Assembly: GCF_002305895.1 (NCBI RefSeq)
Contig: NZ_CP022203.1
Span: forward strand, 3,016,501-3,080,500
Direction of reading: 5' to 3'
DNA from: Corallococcus macrosporus DSM 14697
GTDB taxonomy: Bacteria; Myxococcota; Myxococcia; Myxococcales; Myxococcaceae
DNA length: 64,000 nucleotides
Both the position numbers and the translations under genes were made by a program. Below the pieces are notes generated by a model. The model saw only the letters and a program-made list of their open reading frames with translations, searched no databases and was not told the DNA's origin. Positions 46,075 to 58,965 of the stretch are shown piece by piece. How positions within the stretch are numbered: position 1 is the stretch's first letter; each line of letters opens with the position of its first letter.

Positions 46075-48534
46075 TCAAGGTGGGGATGGGTGGGCGGTCC
46101 GCGCAACCGGCACTGCGGCGGGAGAAGGCTCGGAGGGCAGGAAGGGGAGCAGGCGGACGTCCTGGCCATCGCTCTCCACGGTGACGGCGCCATGCAGGTC
46201 CGTGCGCCAGCACTCGCTCCCCAACGCGCGGTAGCGCGCCTCCACTTCCGCGTGCGGAAAGCCGTACCGGTTGCGCCGGCCCACGCAGAACACGACGTGC
46301 CGTGGACGGGTGCGCTCCAGCAAGGTCTCCGTGGAGGACGTCCGCGAGCCATGGTGGGGTGCCTTCATCACCGTCACGGGCCCCAGCCGCTCCGCCAGCT
46401 CGGCTTCGCCCTCCGCCTCCACGTCCCCCGTCAGCAGCACGGTGACGTCGCCGTGGCGCACCAGCAGCACCACGCTCCGGTCATTCACGCCTTCCAGCAG
46501 CTCGCGCGCGTCCGGCCCTGGAGGCCCGAGCACCTCCAGCGTCGCCTCGCCCAGGCGAAGGGGCGGGTGCCCCACCTCGACCTCCTCCACGAGCGCCGGC
46601 CCCGCGGCGGCCGCCACCTGCCGTGACAGCGGGCCGCCCCCGTCCCCCGCGGGCATCCACAGCCGCGCGGTGGGAACCTGCTTCAACGCGGAGGCGAGCC
46701 CCAGCGCATGGTCCGGGTGAGGATGCGAAAGCACGGCGAGCGCCAGCCGGGAGATGCCCGCCTGCTTCAGGTACGGGAGGATGAAGCGCTCCGCGGTGTC
46801 CATGCCGCCCGGAACGCCGCCGCCATCCACGAGCAGGTGTTCACCGCCGGAGCTGACGACCACGGAGTCGCCCTGGCCCACGGAGAGGAAGGTGACGCGC
46901 AGCCCCGGCCGCGGCGTGAGCACGGGGGCCAGCATGGCGGCGGCGACGGCCGCGGGGGCGAGCAGCCCTCCCAGCCGCCAGCGGCCGGTGCCGAGCGCCC
47001 ACGTCAGCAACCCCGCCGCGTAGAGCGCCGACAGGAGGCCCAGCGACGGCACCTCGACCGAGGCCAGGGGCGCCGCGGCGAAGAGCCGGGTGATGACCAG
47101 CAGCAGCTCGGAGGCCCAGGCGCCGGCCCACAGCAGGGGCGTCGCCAGGCTGGGGGTGACGATGAAGAGCGCGGCGCCCCCCGCCGCCAGTCCCGTGAGC
47201 AGCCCGCACAGGGGGAGGGCGACGACGTTGGAGATGAGCCCCGCCAGGCTCACCCGGCCGAAGGTCGCCGCGACGATGGGGAGCCCCGCCAGCGTCGCCG
47301 CCGCGCTGGCGCACAGCGTCTGCGCCACCGTCTCCTTCGCCTGCCCCCACCAGCGGTGGACACGGCGGGACTCGGCGGGGTCTGGCTCCGCCAGGGGCAG
47401 CGCCTGGCGCAGCGGCGGCGAGAGCAGCACGAGCCCGAAGACGGCGAGGAACGACAGCCTCAGCGACAGGTCCGCCACGCTGGACGGCGCCCACGCCACC
47501 AACACCACGGCCGCGGCGGCCAGGCCGTTGAGCCCGTCCGCTCGCCGCCACAAGGCCAGCCCGAGCAGCACCACCGTGGCCATCACCGCGGAGCGCACCG
47601 CGGGAGGCTGGTTGTCGGTGAACACCACGTAGGCCCAGACGAAGGGCACCGCCGCGGGGGCCGCCACCTGTCGCGCGTCCAGCATCCGCCACCGCTCGCC
47701 GGTGCGCACCACCAGCCGCCGCAGCACCGCGAGCGTCATCAGCGCCAGCGCCGCCACGTGCAGCCCGCTGACGCTCAGCACGTGCGCCAGCCCGGCGCGA
47801 GAGAAGGCCTCCTCCCACGAATCATCCAGCGCCGCGCGCTGCCCCGCGGCGAGCGTGAGGAACAGCGCCGCCGCGTCCTTCGACGGCGACACGGCGTGGA
47901 CCGCCGCCGCCAGCCGTATGCGCGTGTCCTCCAGCGCCACGCGCCACGCCGGGGCAGGGGAGAGCACCAGCAGGCGCCGCGAATCCAGGCCGCCCGTGAA
48001 GGCCACGCCCTGTCTGCGCCGCGCCGCCCCGAAGTCCTTCTCCCCCGGGTTCGACGGCGGCGCGGCCGGCATGAGCTTCGTCTCCGCCCGGACGCGCTGC
48101 CCGGGCAGCAGCGGGGGCGGCTCGCCCCGCAGCGACAGGTTCATCCGGAACCGCACGGGCGCGAGCGGCCCGGAAGGAGGCCCTGCCCGCGCGACAGCCA
48201 GCCGCACCCGCGTCGTCCCCTCGAAGCGGTCCACGCGCTCCGCCTCGCCTTCCACGATGACAGGCGCCCCGCGCGTCAGCTCCCCTGGGAGCGCCACCTG
48301 GGTTTCCCAATGCGCGAGCCCCACGCCAGCGGCCCAGAGCGACGCCAGCACGGCGAGGTGCGCACCAGGCAGCCTGCCAAGCGCCAGGCCGAGCGCTCCC
48401 AGCAAAAGCCCACAAACGAGAAATGGTTCGACGGCTGCGCTTGTTACCGGGGCGCAGAGTGCTCCGAGTGACAAGCTCAGGGCGGGAAAGAAGAGAGGAC
48501 GCGCGCCCAGGTCGCGCCACGCATGACGTTCCAC
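46075..48534 (-). CDS. comEC: ComEC/Rec2-family DNA uptake channel
   Basis: 819 residues. ComEC moves one DNA strand across the inner membrane during transformation. An N-terminal DUF4131-type region (about 20-200) with membrane segments, a competence domain of about eight helices (220-520), and a C-terminal metallo-beta-lactamase domain with SHPHPDHALG near 610 make it full-length. The start is GTG at 48534. It diverges from cdnL. No comEA or other competence gene is adjacent. Confidence 0.92.
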   Translation of the reverse strand: MERHAWRDLGARPLFFPALSLSLGALCAPVTSAAVEPFLVCGLLLGALGLALGRLPGAHLAVLASLWAAGVGLAHWETQVALPGELTRGAPVIVEGEAERVDRFEGTTRVRLAVARAGPPSGPLAPVRFRMNLSLRGEPPPLLPGQRVRAETKLMPAAPPSNPGEKDFGAARRRQGVAFTGGLDSRRLLVLSPAPAWRVALEDTRIRLAAAVHAVSPSKDAAALFLTLAAGQRAALDDSWEEAFSRAGLAHVLSVSGLHVAALALMTLAVLRRLVVRTGERWRMLDARQVAAPAAVPFVWAYVVFTDNQPPAVRSAVMATVVLLGLALWRRADGLNGLAAAAVVLVAWAPSSVADLSLRLSFLAVFGLVLLSPPLRQALPLAEPDPAESRRVHRWWGQAKETVAQTLCASAAATLAGLPIVAATFGRVSLAGLISNVVALPLCGLLTGLAAGGAALFIVTPSLATPLLWAGAWASELLLVITRLFAAAPLASVEVPSLGLLSALYAAGLLTWALGTGRWRLGGLLAPAAVAAAMLAPVLTPRPGLRVTFLSVGQGDSVVVSSGGEHLLVDGGGVPGGMDTAERFILPYLKQAGISRLALAVLSHPHPDHALGLASALKQVPTARLWMPAGDGGGPLSRQVAAAAGPALVEEVEVGHPPLRLGEATLEVLGPPGPDARELLEGVNDRSVVLLVRHGDVTVLLTGDVEAEGEAELAERLGPVTVMKAPHHGSRTSSTETLLERTRPRHVVFCVGRRNRYGFPHAEVEARYRALGSECWRTDLHGAVTVESDGQDVRLLPFLPSEPSPAAVPVARTAHPSPP

Positions 48535-48643
48535 CTTCCCACCCCCACCCGCCGCCCGTCACACTGGTGCACACATCTGCCGACACCGCGTGTAGAAACC
48601 GACAACGTAGTCGGGCGCGTCCCGGGTGGTCAAGGCGATATCG

Positions 48644-48672
48644 TTGCCCGTGGATGTGGTTTGTGGTAGTAG
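48644..48672 (+). promoter_or_regulatory. Candidate cdnL promoter
   Basis: TTGCCC at 48644-48649, 17 bases, TAGTAG at 48667-48672. A hairpin CCCGGC-TGAAAG-GCCGGG (48675-48692) would lie at the start of the RNA. The match to the -10 consensus is only partial. Confidence 0.4.
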
Positions 48673-48717
48673 TGCCCGGCTGAAAGGCCGGGAACGAGTC
48701 TTTCAAGGAGGCAGTGA

Positions 48718-49212
48718 GTGCAGACCAGCTTCAAGACTGGTGACAAGGCGGTCTACCCGGGCCAGGGCGTCGGCGAGGTGATGGGTATCGAACACACCGA
48801 GGTGGCCGGGCAGCGCCAGTCCTTCTACGTGCTGCGCATCCTGGAGAACGGAATGCGGATCATGATCCCGATCAACAAGGTCGGGTCGGTCGGTCTCCGG
48901 GAGATCATCAGCGAGGAGGACGTCAAGCAGGTCTACTCCATCCTCAAGGAGAAGGACATCTCCGTTGACTCCACGACGTGGAACCGTCGGTACCGGGAGT
49001 ACATGGAGAAGATCAAGACGGGCTCGGTGTTCGAAATCGCCGAGGTGCTCCGCGACCTCTACCTCTTGAAGGGCGACAAGGACCTGTCCTTCGGTGAGCG
49101 CAAGATGCTGGACACCGCGCGCTCGCTGCTCATCAAGGAGCTGTCGCTGGCCAAGGACTGCTCCGAGGAAGAGATCGAGTCGGACCTGAAGAAGATCTTC
49201 AACCTGGCCTGA
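48718..49212 (+). CDS. cdnL: CdnL, CarD-family RNA polymerase-binding factor
   Basis: 164 residues, exactly the length known for myxobacterial CdnL. The N-terminal CarD/RID Tudor-like domain (about 1-65: KTGDKAVYPGQGVGEVMGIE, then FYVLRILENGMRIMIP) contacts the RNA polymerase beta subunit. The helical C-terminal domain (70-164) includes WNRRYREYMEKIKTG. CdnL stabilises the open complex at sigma-A promoters, including rRNA promoters, and is essential in M. xanthus (established). It lacks the HMGA-like tail of CarD. GTG 48718 follows AAGGAGG. It is a single-gene unit with its own terminator. Confidence 0.96.
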   Translation: MQTSFKTGDKAVYPGQGVGEVMGIEHTEVAGQRQSFYVLRILENGMRIMIPINKVGSVGLREIISEEDVKQVYSILKEKDISVDSTTWNRRYREYMEKIKTGSVFEIAEVLRDLYLLKGDKDLSFGERKMLDTARSLLIKELSLAKDCSEEEIESDLKKIFNLA

Positions 49213-49240
49213 TTCGCGGGACTGCCGTCCAAGACTCGTC

Positions 49241-49280
49241 GCCCCGGGTTCCCGTGCAGGGAGCTCGGGGCTTCGTCTTT
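49241..49280 (+). terminator. Intrinsic terminator after cdnL
   Basis: A fully paired 13-position stem (two G-U pairs) at 49241-49271 with loop GTGCA, followed by TTCGTCTTT. It lies 28 bases after the stop. Confidence 0.75.
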
Positions 49281-49307
49281 CCACGCCACGCCACGTCATG
49301 TCCGTCC

Positions 49308-49955
49308 ATGAGTGAGCCGTCGCCGCAGACTCCCACGGAAGAGGCGCGAGCGCGCCGCATCGCCGAGCTGGAGGCCCGGTTGTCCCGCCGCCGCGTGGGC
49401 GTGCGTCCCGTGGCGGCGCTCATGGCCATGGCCGTGGGGTTGGCGCTGCTCGGCATGCAGTGGCAGGACTTGTCGTATTTCCTGTCGCCGAGCGTGCCGC
49501 TGACGCTGGGCGCGGAAGGGGCGTACCGCTTCGAGGCGCTCGTCTCCAACCGCTACGCCCAGGTGCACGGGGTGCCCACGGTCCGGGGCGCGTACGAGCG
49601 CGCGGACGGTGCGCTGTACGTCCTCGTCGGGCTGCGAGACTCGCCTTTCGTGGTGCGCCGTCCCGCGCTTCCGGGAGAGCAGTGGACGGAGGGCCGCCCG
49701 CCGCCACAGCCCGACCAGCGCCCCTTCGCCGTGCGTGGACGCCTGCTGGCGCAGGAGGATGCCTCCCGCTACCGCGATGCGCTGGCCCTGATGGAGCGCA
49801 TGGGTGAAGTCCAGCCGCGTGACGGCCGGCTGTGGCTCCTCATCGAGGGTGAGCGTCCCGGCACGGACCGGGGCCTGCTGCTGGTGTCGCTGGCGCTGGT
49901 CACCTTCGTGGTGCTCAACGCGATGCTGCTGGTCAGGGGACTGAAGCGCCGGTGA
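49308..49955 (+). CDS. Two-helix membrane protein, unknown function
   Basis: 215 residues. An Arg/Glu-rich cytoplasmic head comes first, then one membrane helix (about 35-55), a central domain of about 130 residues that is probably outside, and a C-terminal helix (about 188-207) with a basic tail. No family is recognised. ATG 49308 lies 95 bases after the cdnL stop, just past its terminator. It converges with the FHA gene and overlaps it by 23 bases. Confidence 0.7.
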   Translation: MSEPSPQTPTEEARARRIAELEARLSRRRVGVRPVAALMAMAVGLALLGMQWQDLSYFLSPSVPLTLGAEGAYRFEALVSNRYAQVHGVPTVRGAYERADGALYVLVGLRDSPFVVRRPALPGEQWTEGRPPPQPDQRPFAVRGRLLAQEDASRYRDALALMERMGEVQPRDGRLWLLIEGERPGTDRGLLLVSLALVTFVVLNAMLLVRGLKRR

Positions 49956-51462
49956 GCCGGCCGAGCTGTTCGCGGGCCGCCCGGTTGCTGGTGTCGTGCT
50001 TCAGCGCCTGCTCGAAGGCGGCGCGCGCTGCGTCCCCCCGGCCAGCGGCGGCGTGCTCGACGCCGGCCTGGACGTGGAGCCGCGACAACTGCTTGCGCAG
50101 GGGCGGGCCGTGCCTGCTCCAGCCATGCGCCAGGGCGTCGTCCACGGAGAGCGCGAGCGAGAGCTGGGCAATGGCCTCCGGGAGGTCCCCCTTCGCCAGC
50201 GCCTTGCGCGCCGCTTCCTCGGCCGCCTCGAACCGGATGAGCTGCTCGTACAGGGCGGTGAGCTTCTCCGCCTGGGCCAGGTCCCGGGCCGCCGCCACGT
50301 CTCCCGCCTCGTAACGGCGCAGGACCTCGGCTTGCTTCGCGGAGGGCCCGCTGGCCGGCGCCGCGGTGTCGGGTCTCCCCGCCGTTCGCTGGGACGACGG
50401 CGAGGTGTTGCCGGCATGCCCCGCTTCGAGCGCGCCCGCCGTGTCCGGCCCTGGCGACGGGCGCTGGAGGTTCGCCGAGCGGTCCGTCGTGGGGGCCAGG
50501 GTGATGGGACGGACCTGCTTCGTCGTTCCCCGGGCCACGTTCAAGGCGCTGACGCCCGTGGCCATGGGGGCCCGCGGAGGGGACGCGGCCTCCGCGGCGG
50601 TGGGCTCCGCCGCGGGGGACGGGGGCTCCGCCGGGGCCTGGACGGGCGCCGTCTCCAGCTCCTCGCGAGCGGGCTCTCCAGACACAGGCACCGTGGGGGA
50701 CGGCAGGGGCGCTGTCTGCCGGGGGACCGCGGTGGGCGCCGGCTCCGACGTGTTGGAGACACGCATGGAGAGCAGCGCGATGAGCGCGGCCACGCCCGAG
50801 CCCAGCGCCGCGGCGCCCAGGGCGATGCCCAGCGAGCCCAGGGCCCGGCGCGTGGGCGGCTTGTCGTCCGGTGTGAGCGCGGGCACGCCGAGCGCGGGGG
50901 TTCCCCCATGGCCGCGCAGGCGCAGCAGGGCGTTGCCGAGGGAAACCTCGTCCCCCGGCATCAGCTCGACCTCGGCGGCGATGCGGTGGCGGTTGAGGAA
51001 GGTGCCGTTCTGGCTGCTGAGGTCCTTCAGGAAGAAGCGGTCGCCGCGGCGGGTCAGGTGCGCATGCCGGCGGCTGATGGACGGGTGCTGCAGGCGGAGG
51101 TCGGACGAGGACGACCGGCCGATGACCAGCGCTCCCTGCTTGACGGGCACCAACTGCCCGGCGCCGGGGCCTCGCTCGACGTACAGGAAGGCAGGCGCGT
51201 AGCCGGGGTCCGAGTATTCCTGGGCGGTGTCGAAGCGGGAGGCGAGCTCCCGGTCGCTGTTGGCGCGCCCGTCCGGGCCGTGGCGCCGGCTGCGCCGCGA
51301 GCCCGCGGGAAACTGGGGAACCCGCTGGGGGCGCGGGTCGTCAGCCTGGAGCGGATCCACCTCGTCATCATCGAAAGGCAGCTCCACGTCGGAATCCTGG
51401 GGCGCCTGCGTACCGGGCGGGCGGGGCGGCCGAGGGGGCCGCTTCGGGTTCGGTGGAGCCAT
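49933..51462 (-). CDS. FHA-TPR membrane protein
   Basis: 509 residues. A Pro/Arg-rich head is followed by an FHA domain (about 100-170: VIGRSSSSDLRL, SISRRHAHL, SSQNGTFLNRHRI). One membrane helix (about 205-230) comes next, then a long Pro/Ala/Thr-rich linker and a TPR-like helical tail (about 395-505). The FHA reads phosphothreonine; the outer TPR part may bind a partner across the membrane. The ATG at 51462 gives MAPPNPKRP with GGGAG 10 bases away; the ATG at 51471 is an alternative. Confidence 0.85.
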   Translation of the reverse strand: MAPPNPKRPPRPPRPPGTQAPQDSDVELPFDDDEVDPLQADDPRPQRVPQFPAGSRRSRRHGPDGRANSDRELASRFDTAQEYSDPGYAPAFLYVERGPGAGQLVPVKQGALVIGRSSSSDLRLQHPSISRRHAHLTRRGDRFFLKDLSSQNGTFLNRHRIAAEVELMPGDEVSLGNALLRLRGHGGTPALGVPALTPDDKPPTRRALGSLGIALGAAALGSGVAALIALLSMRVSNTSEPAPTAVPRQTAPLPSPTVPVSGEPAREELETAPVQAPAEPPSPAAEPTAAEAASPPRAPMATGVSALNVARGTTKQVRPITLAPTTDRSANLQRPSPGPDTAGALEAGHAGNTSPSSQRTAGRPDTAAPASGPSAKQAEVLRRYEAGDVAAARDLAQAEKLTALYEQLIRFEAAEEAARKALAKGDLPEAIAQLSLALSVDDALAHGWSRHGPPLRKQLSRLHVQAGVEHAAAGRGDAARAAFEQALKHDTSNRAAREQLGRLTGASVP

Positions 51463-51584
51463 GGTGCCCATTCTCCCAGATTGGGGGCGGCGACGAACCC
51501 CTCGCGAATACTGGCCTGTTCGCGACCCGAGACTCTAGAGTGAGGGACACACCCACGCCTATGGACCCGAGAGGATTGCCGCAC

Positions 51585-53054
51585 GTGACCCCGCCCGCCA
51601 TCCGGCTCTTCAACACGATGACCATGCAGAAGGAGCTGCTGCAGCCCGCCATTCCTGGCGAGGTGGGGGTCTACGTCTGTGGTCCTACCGTCTACAGCTA
51701 CATCCATATCGGGAATGCCCGTACTTTTACCTCCTTCGACGTGGTGGTCCGCTACCTGCGTCACCGGGGCCTGAAGGTCCGGTACGTCCGCAACTTCACG
51801 GACGTGGATGACAAGATCATCAAGGCGGCCGCGGAGACGGGGGAGGCCCCCGTGGCGCTGGCGGCGCGCTACGTGGAGATCTTCCGGGAGGACACCCGGG
51901 CGCTCCACCTGCTGGAGCCGGACTTCGCGCCGAAGGTGAGCGACCACCTCCCCGAAATCATCGCCATCATCCAGAAGCTCGTGGACAAGGGCCACGCCTA
52001 CGCGTCCCAGGGGGACGTGTACTTCTCCGTGAGCAGCGACGCGGACTACGCGAAGCTGTCCAGGCGCAACCTGGACGACCTGTGCGTGGGCGAGCGCGTG
52101 CAGCCGGGAGAGCAGAAGCGCGAGCCGCTGGACTTCGCCCTGTGGAAGGCGGCCAAGCCGGGCGAGCCCGCGTGGGACAGCCCCTGGGGCCCGGGCCGGC
52201 CGGGCTGGCACATCGAGTGCTCCGCCATGAGCGCGAAGTACCTGGGGGAGACGTTCGACATCCACGGCGGCGCGCTGGACCTCATCTTCCCCCACCACGA
52301 GAACGAAATCGCGCAGAGCGAGTCCGCCAACGGGGTGAGCTTCGCGCGGTACTGGATGCACTGCGGCTTCCTGGACCTGGAAGGCGCGAAGATGTCCAAG
52401 TCGCTGGGCAACGTGGTGCGCCTGCGCGACGCGCTGACCAAGGTGGACCCGGAGGCGCTGCGCTTCTTCTTCCTCGCCACGCACTACCGCCACCCGCTGT
52501 CCTTCTCCGACAAGGCGCTGGCGGACGCGGAGACGCGCATGGAGTACTTCTACGAGACGCTCCGCAAGGTGGATGAGCGCATCTCCGGGAAGGACTTCGG
52601 CAAGGGGCCGCTGCACGGCGACCCGCGGCGCTTCTTCACCGAGTTCGAGTCCGCCATGGACGACGACTTCAACACCGCCGGCGGCCTGGGCGCGCTGTCC
52701 GGGCTCTTCGGGTTGATGAACGAGCTGACCGACAAGCCCCCGGTGAAGGACAAGGCCCTGGTGGGCCGCACGCTGCAGGCGCTGCGCGAGGACGTGCGGC
52801 GGGTGTCCGGCGTGCTCGGACTCTTCGAGGACGCGCCCGACGCGTGGCTGCTGCGCCGCCGGGAGCGCGCCGTGCGCGAGCGCGGCATCGACGTGGCAGC
52901 GGTGGAGCGCCTGCTGGGCGAGCGCACCGCCGCCCGCGCGGCGAAGGACTTCGCCGCCGCGGACCGGGTGCGAAGCGAGCTGAAGCAGCAGGGCGTGGAA
53001 ATCATGGACACGCCCGCCGGCACGACGTGGAAGGTGGCGCCGCTCCAGGGGTGA
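51585..53054 (+). CDS. cysS: Cysteinyl-tRNA synthetase
   Basis: 489 residues with the chosen GTG at 51585. It charges tRNA-Cys. Class I marks are CGPTVYSYIHIGNAR (HIGH-type, with the first zinc Cys), the second zinc Cys in HIECSAM, FPHHENEIAQSE, and KMSKS. The alternative ATG at 51561 would add eight residues. GTG is preferred because AGAGGA lies 9 bases before it and it is closer to the conserved start. It diverges from the FHA gene. Confidence 0.95.
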   Translation: MTPPAIRLFNTMTMQKELLQPAIPGEVGVYVCGPTVYSYIHIGNARTFTSFDVVVRYLRHRGLKVRYVRNFTDVDDKIIKAAAETGEAPVALAARYVEIFREDTRALHLLEPDFAPKVSDHLPEIIAIIQKLVDKGHAYASQGDVYFSVSSDADYAKLSRRNLDDLCVGERVQPGEQKREPLDFALWKAAKPGEPAWDSPWGPGRPGWHIECSAMSAKYLGETFDIHGGALDLIFPHHENEIAQSESANGVSFARYWMHCGFLDLEGAKMSKSLGNVVRLRDALTKVDPEALRFFFLATHYRHPLSFSDKALADAETRMEYFYETLRKVDERISGKDFGKGPLHGDPRRFFTEFESAMDDDFNTAGGLGALSGLFGLMNELTDKPPVKDKALVGRTLQALREDVRRVSGVLGLFEDAPDAWLLRRRERAVRERGIDVAAVERLLGERTAARAAKDFAAADRVRSELKQQGVEIMDTPAGTTWKVAPLQG

Positions 53055-53101
53055 CGCGGTGCTGCGGGTGTCCCGGGCTTCGTGTTAGGGCTCGGGATAC
53101 C

Positions 53102-54781
53102 ATGATGCGCTCGCTGCCCCTGCTTTTTGCCCTCTGCTCCGCTCCCGCGCTCGCGCAGCGTGTGCCGCTGACGACGCCCGCGGAGAAGTCCGCATCCAGT
53201 CGCATCGCTCCGGAGGTGCTGCGCGCGCACGCGCGCTTCCTCGCGCATGACCTGCTGGAGGGCCGTGGCCCCGGTACCCGCGGGGACGCACTCGCGCAGG
53301 CGTACATCGCCTCGCAGTTCGAGACGCTGGGGCTCGAGCCCATGGGCACGGACGGCTCGTACCTGCAGCCCTTCGACCTGGTGGGCATCACCAGCAGCGC
53401 CCAGGTGATGTCGTTCGACGCGCCCCAGGGCCGGGTGCGGTTGAACTTCCACGACGACTTCATCGCCACGTCCGGCGTGCAGGCCCCCGAGTCGAAGCTG
53501 GAGGCGTCCGAGCTCGTCTTCGTGGGCTACGGAATCCAGGCGCCCGAGTACCAGTGGGACGACTTCAAGGGGATGGACCTGCGCGGCAAGACGCTGCTCA
53601 TCCTCAACAGCGACCCGGCGGATGATCCGCGGCTCTTCGCGGGGAAGACGCGGCTCTGGTACGGCCGCTGGGATTACAAGTACGAGCAGGCCGCGAGGAC
53701 GGGCGCGGCGGGCGCCATCATCATCCACACCACGCCGAGCGCGGGCTACCCCTGGCAGGTGGTGCAGACGTCGTGGACGGGCGAGCAGTTCGAGCTGCCC
53801 GCCGCGCGGGGGCCCCGCCTCCAGGTGAAGGCCTGGACGACCGAAGCCGCCACGCGCCGGGTGCTGCAACTGGCCGGCAAGGAGCTGGACGCGCTCGTGG
53901 CCGCCGCGCAGACGCGCGAGTTCCAGCCCGTGCCGCTGGGCGTGAAGGTGACGACGCGCCTGACCAATACGGTGCGCCGCAGCCCCACCGCCAACGTGCT
54001 GGCGCTGCTGCCCGGCAGCGACCCGAAGCTGTCCCAGCAGGTGGTGCTCTACACCGCGCACCATGACCACCTCGGCAAGAAGGAAGGCGGCAAGCCGGGC
54101 GAGGACACCATCTACAACGGCGCGCTCGACAACGCGTCCGGCGTGTCGGCGATGCTCAACATCGCCAAGGCGTTCAAGGCCCTCCCCACGGCGCCGCGCC
54201 GCTCCATCCTCTTCGCCGCCGTGGCCGCCGAGGAGCAGGGCCTGCTGGGCTCCCAGTACCTGGCCGAGCACCCCCCCGTGCCCCACGGCCGCGTCGCCGC
54301 GAACCTCAACATCGACGGCGCCAACATCCACGGCCGCACCCGCGACATCACCGTCATTGGCCTGGGCAAGTCCAACCTGGACGCCACGCTGACCGCCCTG
54401 GCGAAGACGCAGGGCCGGGTGGTGAAGGCGGACCAGCTTTCGGACCGGGGCTTCTTCTATCGCTCGGACCAGTTCAGCTTCGCCAAGCGGGGCATTCCCG
54501 CCGCGTACTTCGGCAGTGGAATGGACTTCGTCGGCAAGCCGCAGGGCTGGGGCAAGCAGCAGCGGGAGCTGTGGGAGTCGAAGCACTACCACCAGCCGTC
54601 GGACGAACTGCGCCCGGAATGGGACTTTTCCGGCGCGGTGGAAGACGTCCGCCTCTTCTTCCTCCTGGGCGCGCACGTGGCCCGGCAGCCAGAGCTGCCG
54701 CGCTGGAACAAGGGTGACGAATTCGAGGCCGCCCGGCTGCAATCCCTGGAGGCGCTGAAGCGGCAGGACACTTCGAACTAG
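53102..54781 (+). CDS. Secreted M28-family zinc aminopeptidase
   Basis: 559 residues. A signal peptide ([15 protein letters not shown]) is followed by an N-terminal region with a PA-like insert (about 120-270: [18 protein letters not shown]). The M28 catalytic domain (about 300-550) has zinc and catalytic residues in [34 protein letters not shown] and a late His in YHQPSDE. It cleaves N-terminal residues from peptides outside the cell or in the periplasm, which suits feeding on prey proteins together with the POT importers. The start is ATG 53102 or 53105. Confidence 0.9.
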   Translation: MMRSLPLLFALCSAPALAQRVPLTTPAEKSASSRIAPEVLRAHARFLAHDLLEGRGPGTRGDALAQAYIASQFETLGLEPMGTDGSYLQPFDLVGITSSAQVMSFDAPQGRVRLNFHDDFIATSGVQAPESKLEASELVFVGYGIQAPEYQWDDFKGMDLRGKTLLILNSDPADDPRLFAGKTRLWYGRWDYKYEQAARTGAAGAIIIHTTPSAGYPWQVVQTSWTGEQFELPAARGPRLQVKAWTTEAATRRVLQLAGKELDALVAAAQTREFQPVPLGVKVTTRLTNTVRRSPTANVLALLPGSDPKLSQQVVLYTAHHDHLGKKEGGKPGEDTIYNGALDNASGVSAMLNIAKAFKALPTAPRRSILFAAVAAEEQGLLGSQYLAEHPPVPHGRVAANLNIDGANIHGRTRDITVIGLGKSNLDATLTALAKTQGRVVKADQLSDRGFFYRSDQFSFAKRGIPAAYFGSGMDFVGKPQGWGKQQRELWESKHYHQPSDELRPEWDFSGAVEDVRLFFLLGAHVARQPELPRWNKGDEFEAARLQSLEALKRQDTSN

Positions 54782-54834
54782 CACCGGCACGAACATCCGG
54801 CCTTCCCTCCCGCGCGGTGTTAGATCTCGCGGGT

Positions 54835-56949
<2,115 letters not shown>

Positions 56950-56961
56950 GCGGGAGCCGTC

Positions 56962-58902
56962 ATGGACGCGAAGCTCCTGGAGAAGCTGGACGCACTGCCC
57001 ACCGGGCCCGGCGTGTACCTGATGAAGGACCGCCGCGGCCAGGTCATCTACGTGGGCAAGGCCATCAACCTGCGCAGCCGCGTGCGCTCGTACTTCAACC
57101 GCACCGGTGACACGCGTGTCTTCGTGTCCCTGCTGGACCAGCTCCTCGGCGACCTGGAGACGGTGCTGGTCAGCAACGAGAAGGAGGCGCTGCTCCTCGA
57201 AAACGAGCTCATCAAGAAGCACCGGCCGCGCTTCAACGTCCTGCTCAAGGACGACAAGCAGTTCATCTCCCTGCGCCTGGACCGCGGCCAGCCGTACCCG
57301 CGCCTGGAGGTGGTGCGGAAGTACGAGCGCGACGGCGCGCGCTACTTCGGGCCGTACTCCAGCGCCGGGGCCATCCGCGAGACGCTGCGCGTGGTGAACC
57401 GCTTCTTCCGCCTGCGCACCTGCACCGACCACGTGCTGGCCAACCGCAAGCGGCCCTGCCTGCTGCACCAGATTGGCCGCTGTCCGGCGCCGTGTGTGTA
57501 CCCCGTTCCCCAGGAGGACTACCGCCGCAGCGTGGACGAGGTGGTGATGTTCCTGGAGGGCAAGGCGGGGGAGCTGGTGGAGGGACTGCGCCTGCGCATG
57601 AAGCGCGCCGCGCAGGAGCTGAAGTTCGAGGAGGCGGCGCGCATCCGGGACCAGCTCAACGCCATCGAGCGGAGCCTGGAGCGCCAGAAGATCGCCACCA
57701 CCGACTTCAAGGACCAGGACGTCTTCGCCTTCCACCGGGAAGGGGACCGCATCCTGTTCTACGTCCTCTGGGTGCGGCAGGGCCGGCTCAACGGCGGACA
57801 GGCCTTCCCCTTCGGCAGCCAGGAGTTCCCCGACGAGGAGCTGCTCGCCTCGTTCGTGAACCTCTACTACGACCAGGGCAGCTTCGTGCCGGAGGAGGTG
57901 CTGCTGCCGCTGGAGCTGGAGGACGGCACCGGGGGCCTGGAGGCCCTGCTCGGCGAGCGCAAGGGCGAGCGCGTGCGCGTGCTGGTGCCCAAGCGCGGGG
58001 AGAAGCTGGACCTGGTGAAGATGGCGGCGAAGAACGCCGAACAGGCCTTCGTGGAGCGCCGCCGCACCAAGGACGAGACGGACACCGTGCTGTCCCGGCT
58101 CCAGCAGCGCCTGGGCCTGCGCAACTTCCCGCGCCGCATGGAGTGCTTCGACATCTCCCACTTCCAGGGCTCGGCCATCGTCGCCTCCCAGGTGGCGGTG
58201 ACGGATGGGGACGCGGACAAGTCGCGCTACCGCAAGTACAAAATCAAGACGCTGGAGAAGCAGGACGACTTCGCCAGCATGTACGAGGTCATCTCTCGCC
58301 GGCTGAAGCGGGGGCTGGAGGACCACGACCTGCCGGACCTGCTCGTCATCGACGGCGGCAAGGGCCAGTTGGCCAGCGCGCACGCGGCGATGAAGGACGT
58401 GGGCGTGGACTCGGTGGACGTGGTGGGCCTGGCCAAGAGCCGTGACCTAGAGGTGTTCGACCGCGACGCGGAGAGCGCCCGGAGCCCCGAGCGCGTCTTC
58501 GTGGTGGGGCGCAAGGACCCCATCGTCCTGGCCCAGAACTCAGCGGAGATGTTCATGCTCACGCGAATGCGGGACGAGGCCCACCGCTTCGCCATCACGT
58601 TCCAGAAGCAGGTGCTGCGCAAGAGCCGGGTGCGCTCGGCGCTGGAGGACATTCCCGGCGTGGGCGAGACGCGGCGCAAGCAGTTGCTCCGGCACTTCGG
58701 TTCGCTCAAGCGGGTGGGGGAGGCCTCCATCGAAGAGCTCGCGGAGGTCGTCGGTCCGGCCATGGCCGAACGCGTCCATGCGGGCCTCCACGGACATCCA
58801 GAAGAGGATGCGGAGGATCCCGTACGGGAGGCTTCCCTTGACGACGCGAGCGGACCCGTGGACGAAAAAACGCAAGGAGGGTCGCCACCCGGGGCGGCGT
58901 GA
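56962..58902 (+). CDS. uvrC: Excinuclease ABC subunit C
   Basis: 646 residues. UvrC cuts on both sides of the lesion. It has an N-terminal GIY-YIG nuclease ([18 protein letters not shown]), a cysteine set ([13 protein letters not shown]), a UVR motif near 205-240, an RNase-H-like endonuclease ([19 protein letters not shown]), and a helix-hairpin-helix end ([14 protein letters not shown]). It forms an operon with uvrB and ends in a terminator. Confidence 0.97.
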   Translation: MDAKLLEKLDALPTGPGVYLMKDRRGQVIYVGKAINLRSRVRSYFNRTGDTRVFVSLLDQLLGDLETVLVSNEKEALLLENELIKKHRPRFNVLLKDDKQFISLRLDRGQPYPRLEVVRKYERDGARYFGPYSSAGAIRETLRVVNRFFRLRTCTDHVLANRKRPCLLHQIGRCPAPCVYPVPQEDYRRSVDEVVMFLEGKAGELVEGLRLRMKRAAQELKFEEAARIRDQLNAIERSLERQKIATTDFKDQDVFAFHREGDRILFYVLWVRQGRLNGGQAFPFGSQEFPDEELLASFVNLYYDQGSFVPEEVLLPLELEDGTGGLEALLGERKGERVRVLVPKRGEKLDLVKMAAKNAEQAFVERRRTKDETDTVLSRLQQRLGLRNFPRRMECFDISHFQGSAIVASQVAVTDGDADKSRYRKYKIKTLEKQDDFASMYEVISRRLKRGLEDHDLPDLLVIDGGKGQLASAHAAMKDVGVDSVDVVGLAKSRDLEVFDRDAESARSPERVFVVGRKDPIVLAQNSAEMFMLTRMRDEAHRFAITFQKQVLRKSRVRSALEDIPGVGETRRKQLLRHFGSLKRVGEASIEELAEVVGPAMAERVHAGLHGHPEEDAEDPVREASLDDASGPVDEKTQGGSPPGAA

Positions 58903-58926
58903 TTAATTTCCGCTGCAGACCTGCTG

Positions 58927-58963
58927 GGAAGTGCGCTGGAAGCGCGACGTTCCTGGGGTTTTT
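58927..58963 (+). terminator. Intrinsic terminator after uvrC
   Basis: An imperfect stem, GGAA...TTCC with inner GCGCT-GGA-AGCGC, is followed by GGGGTTTTT ending at 58963. Confidence 0.6.
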
Positions 58964-58965
58964 CA

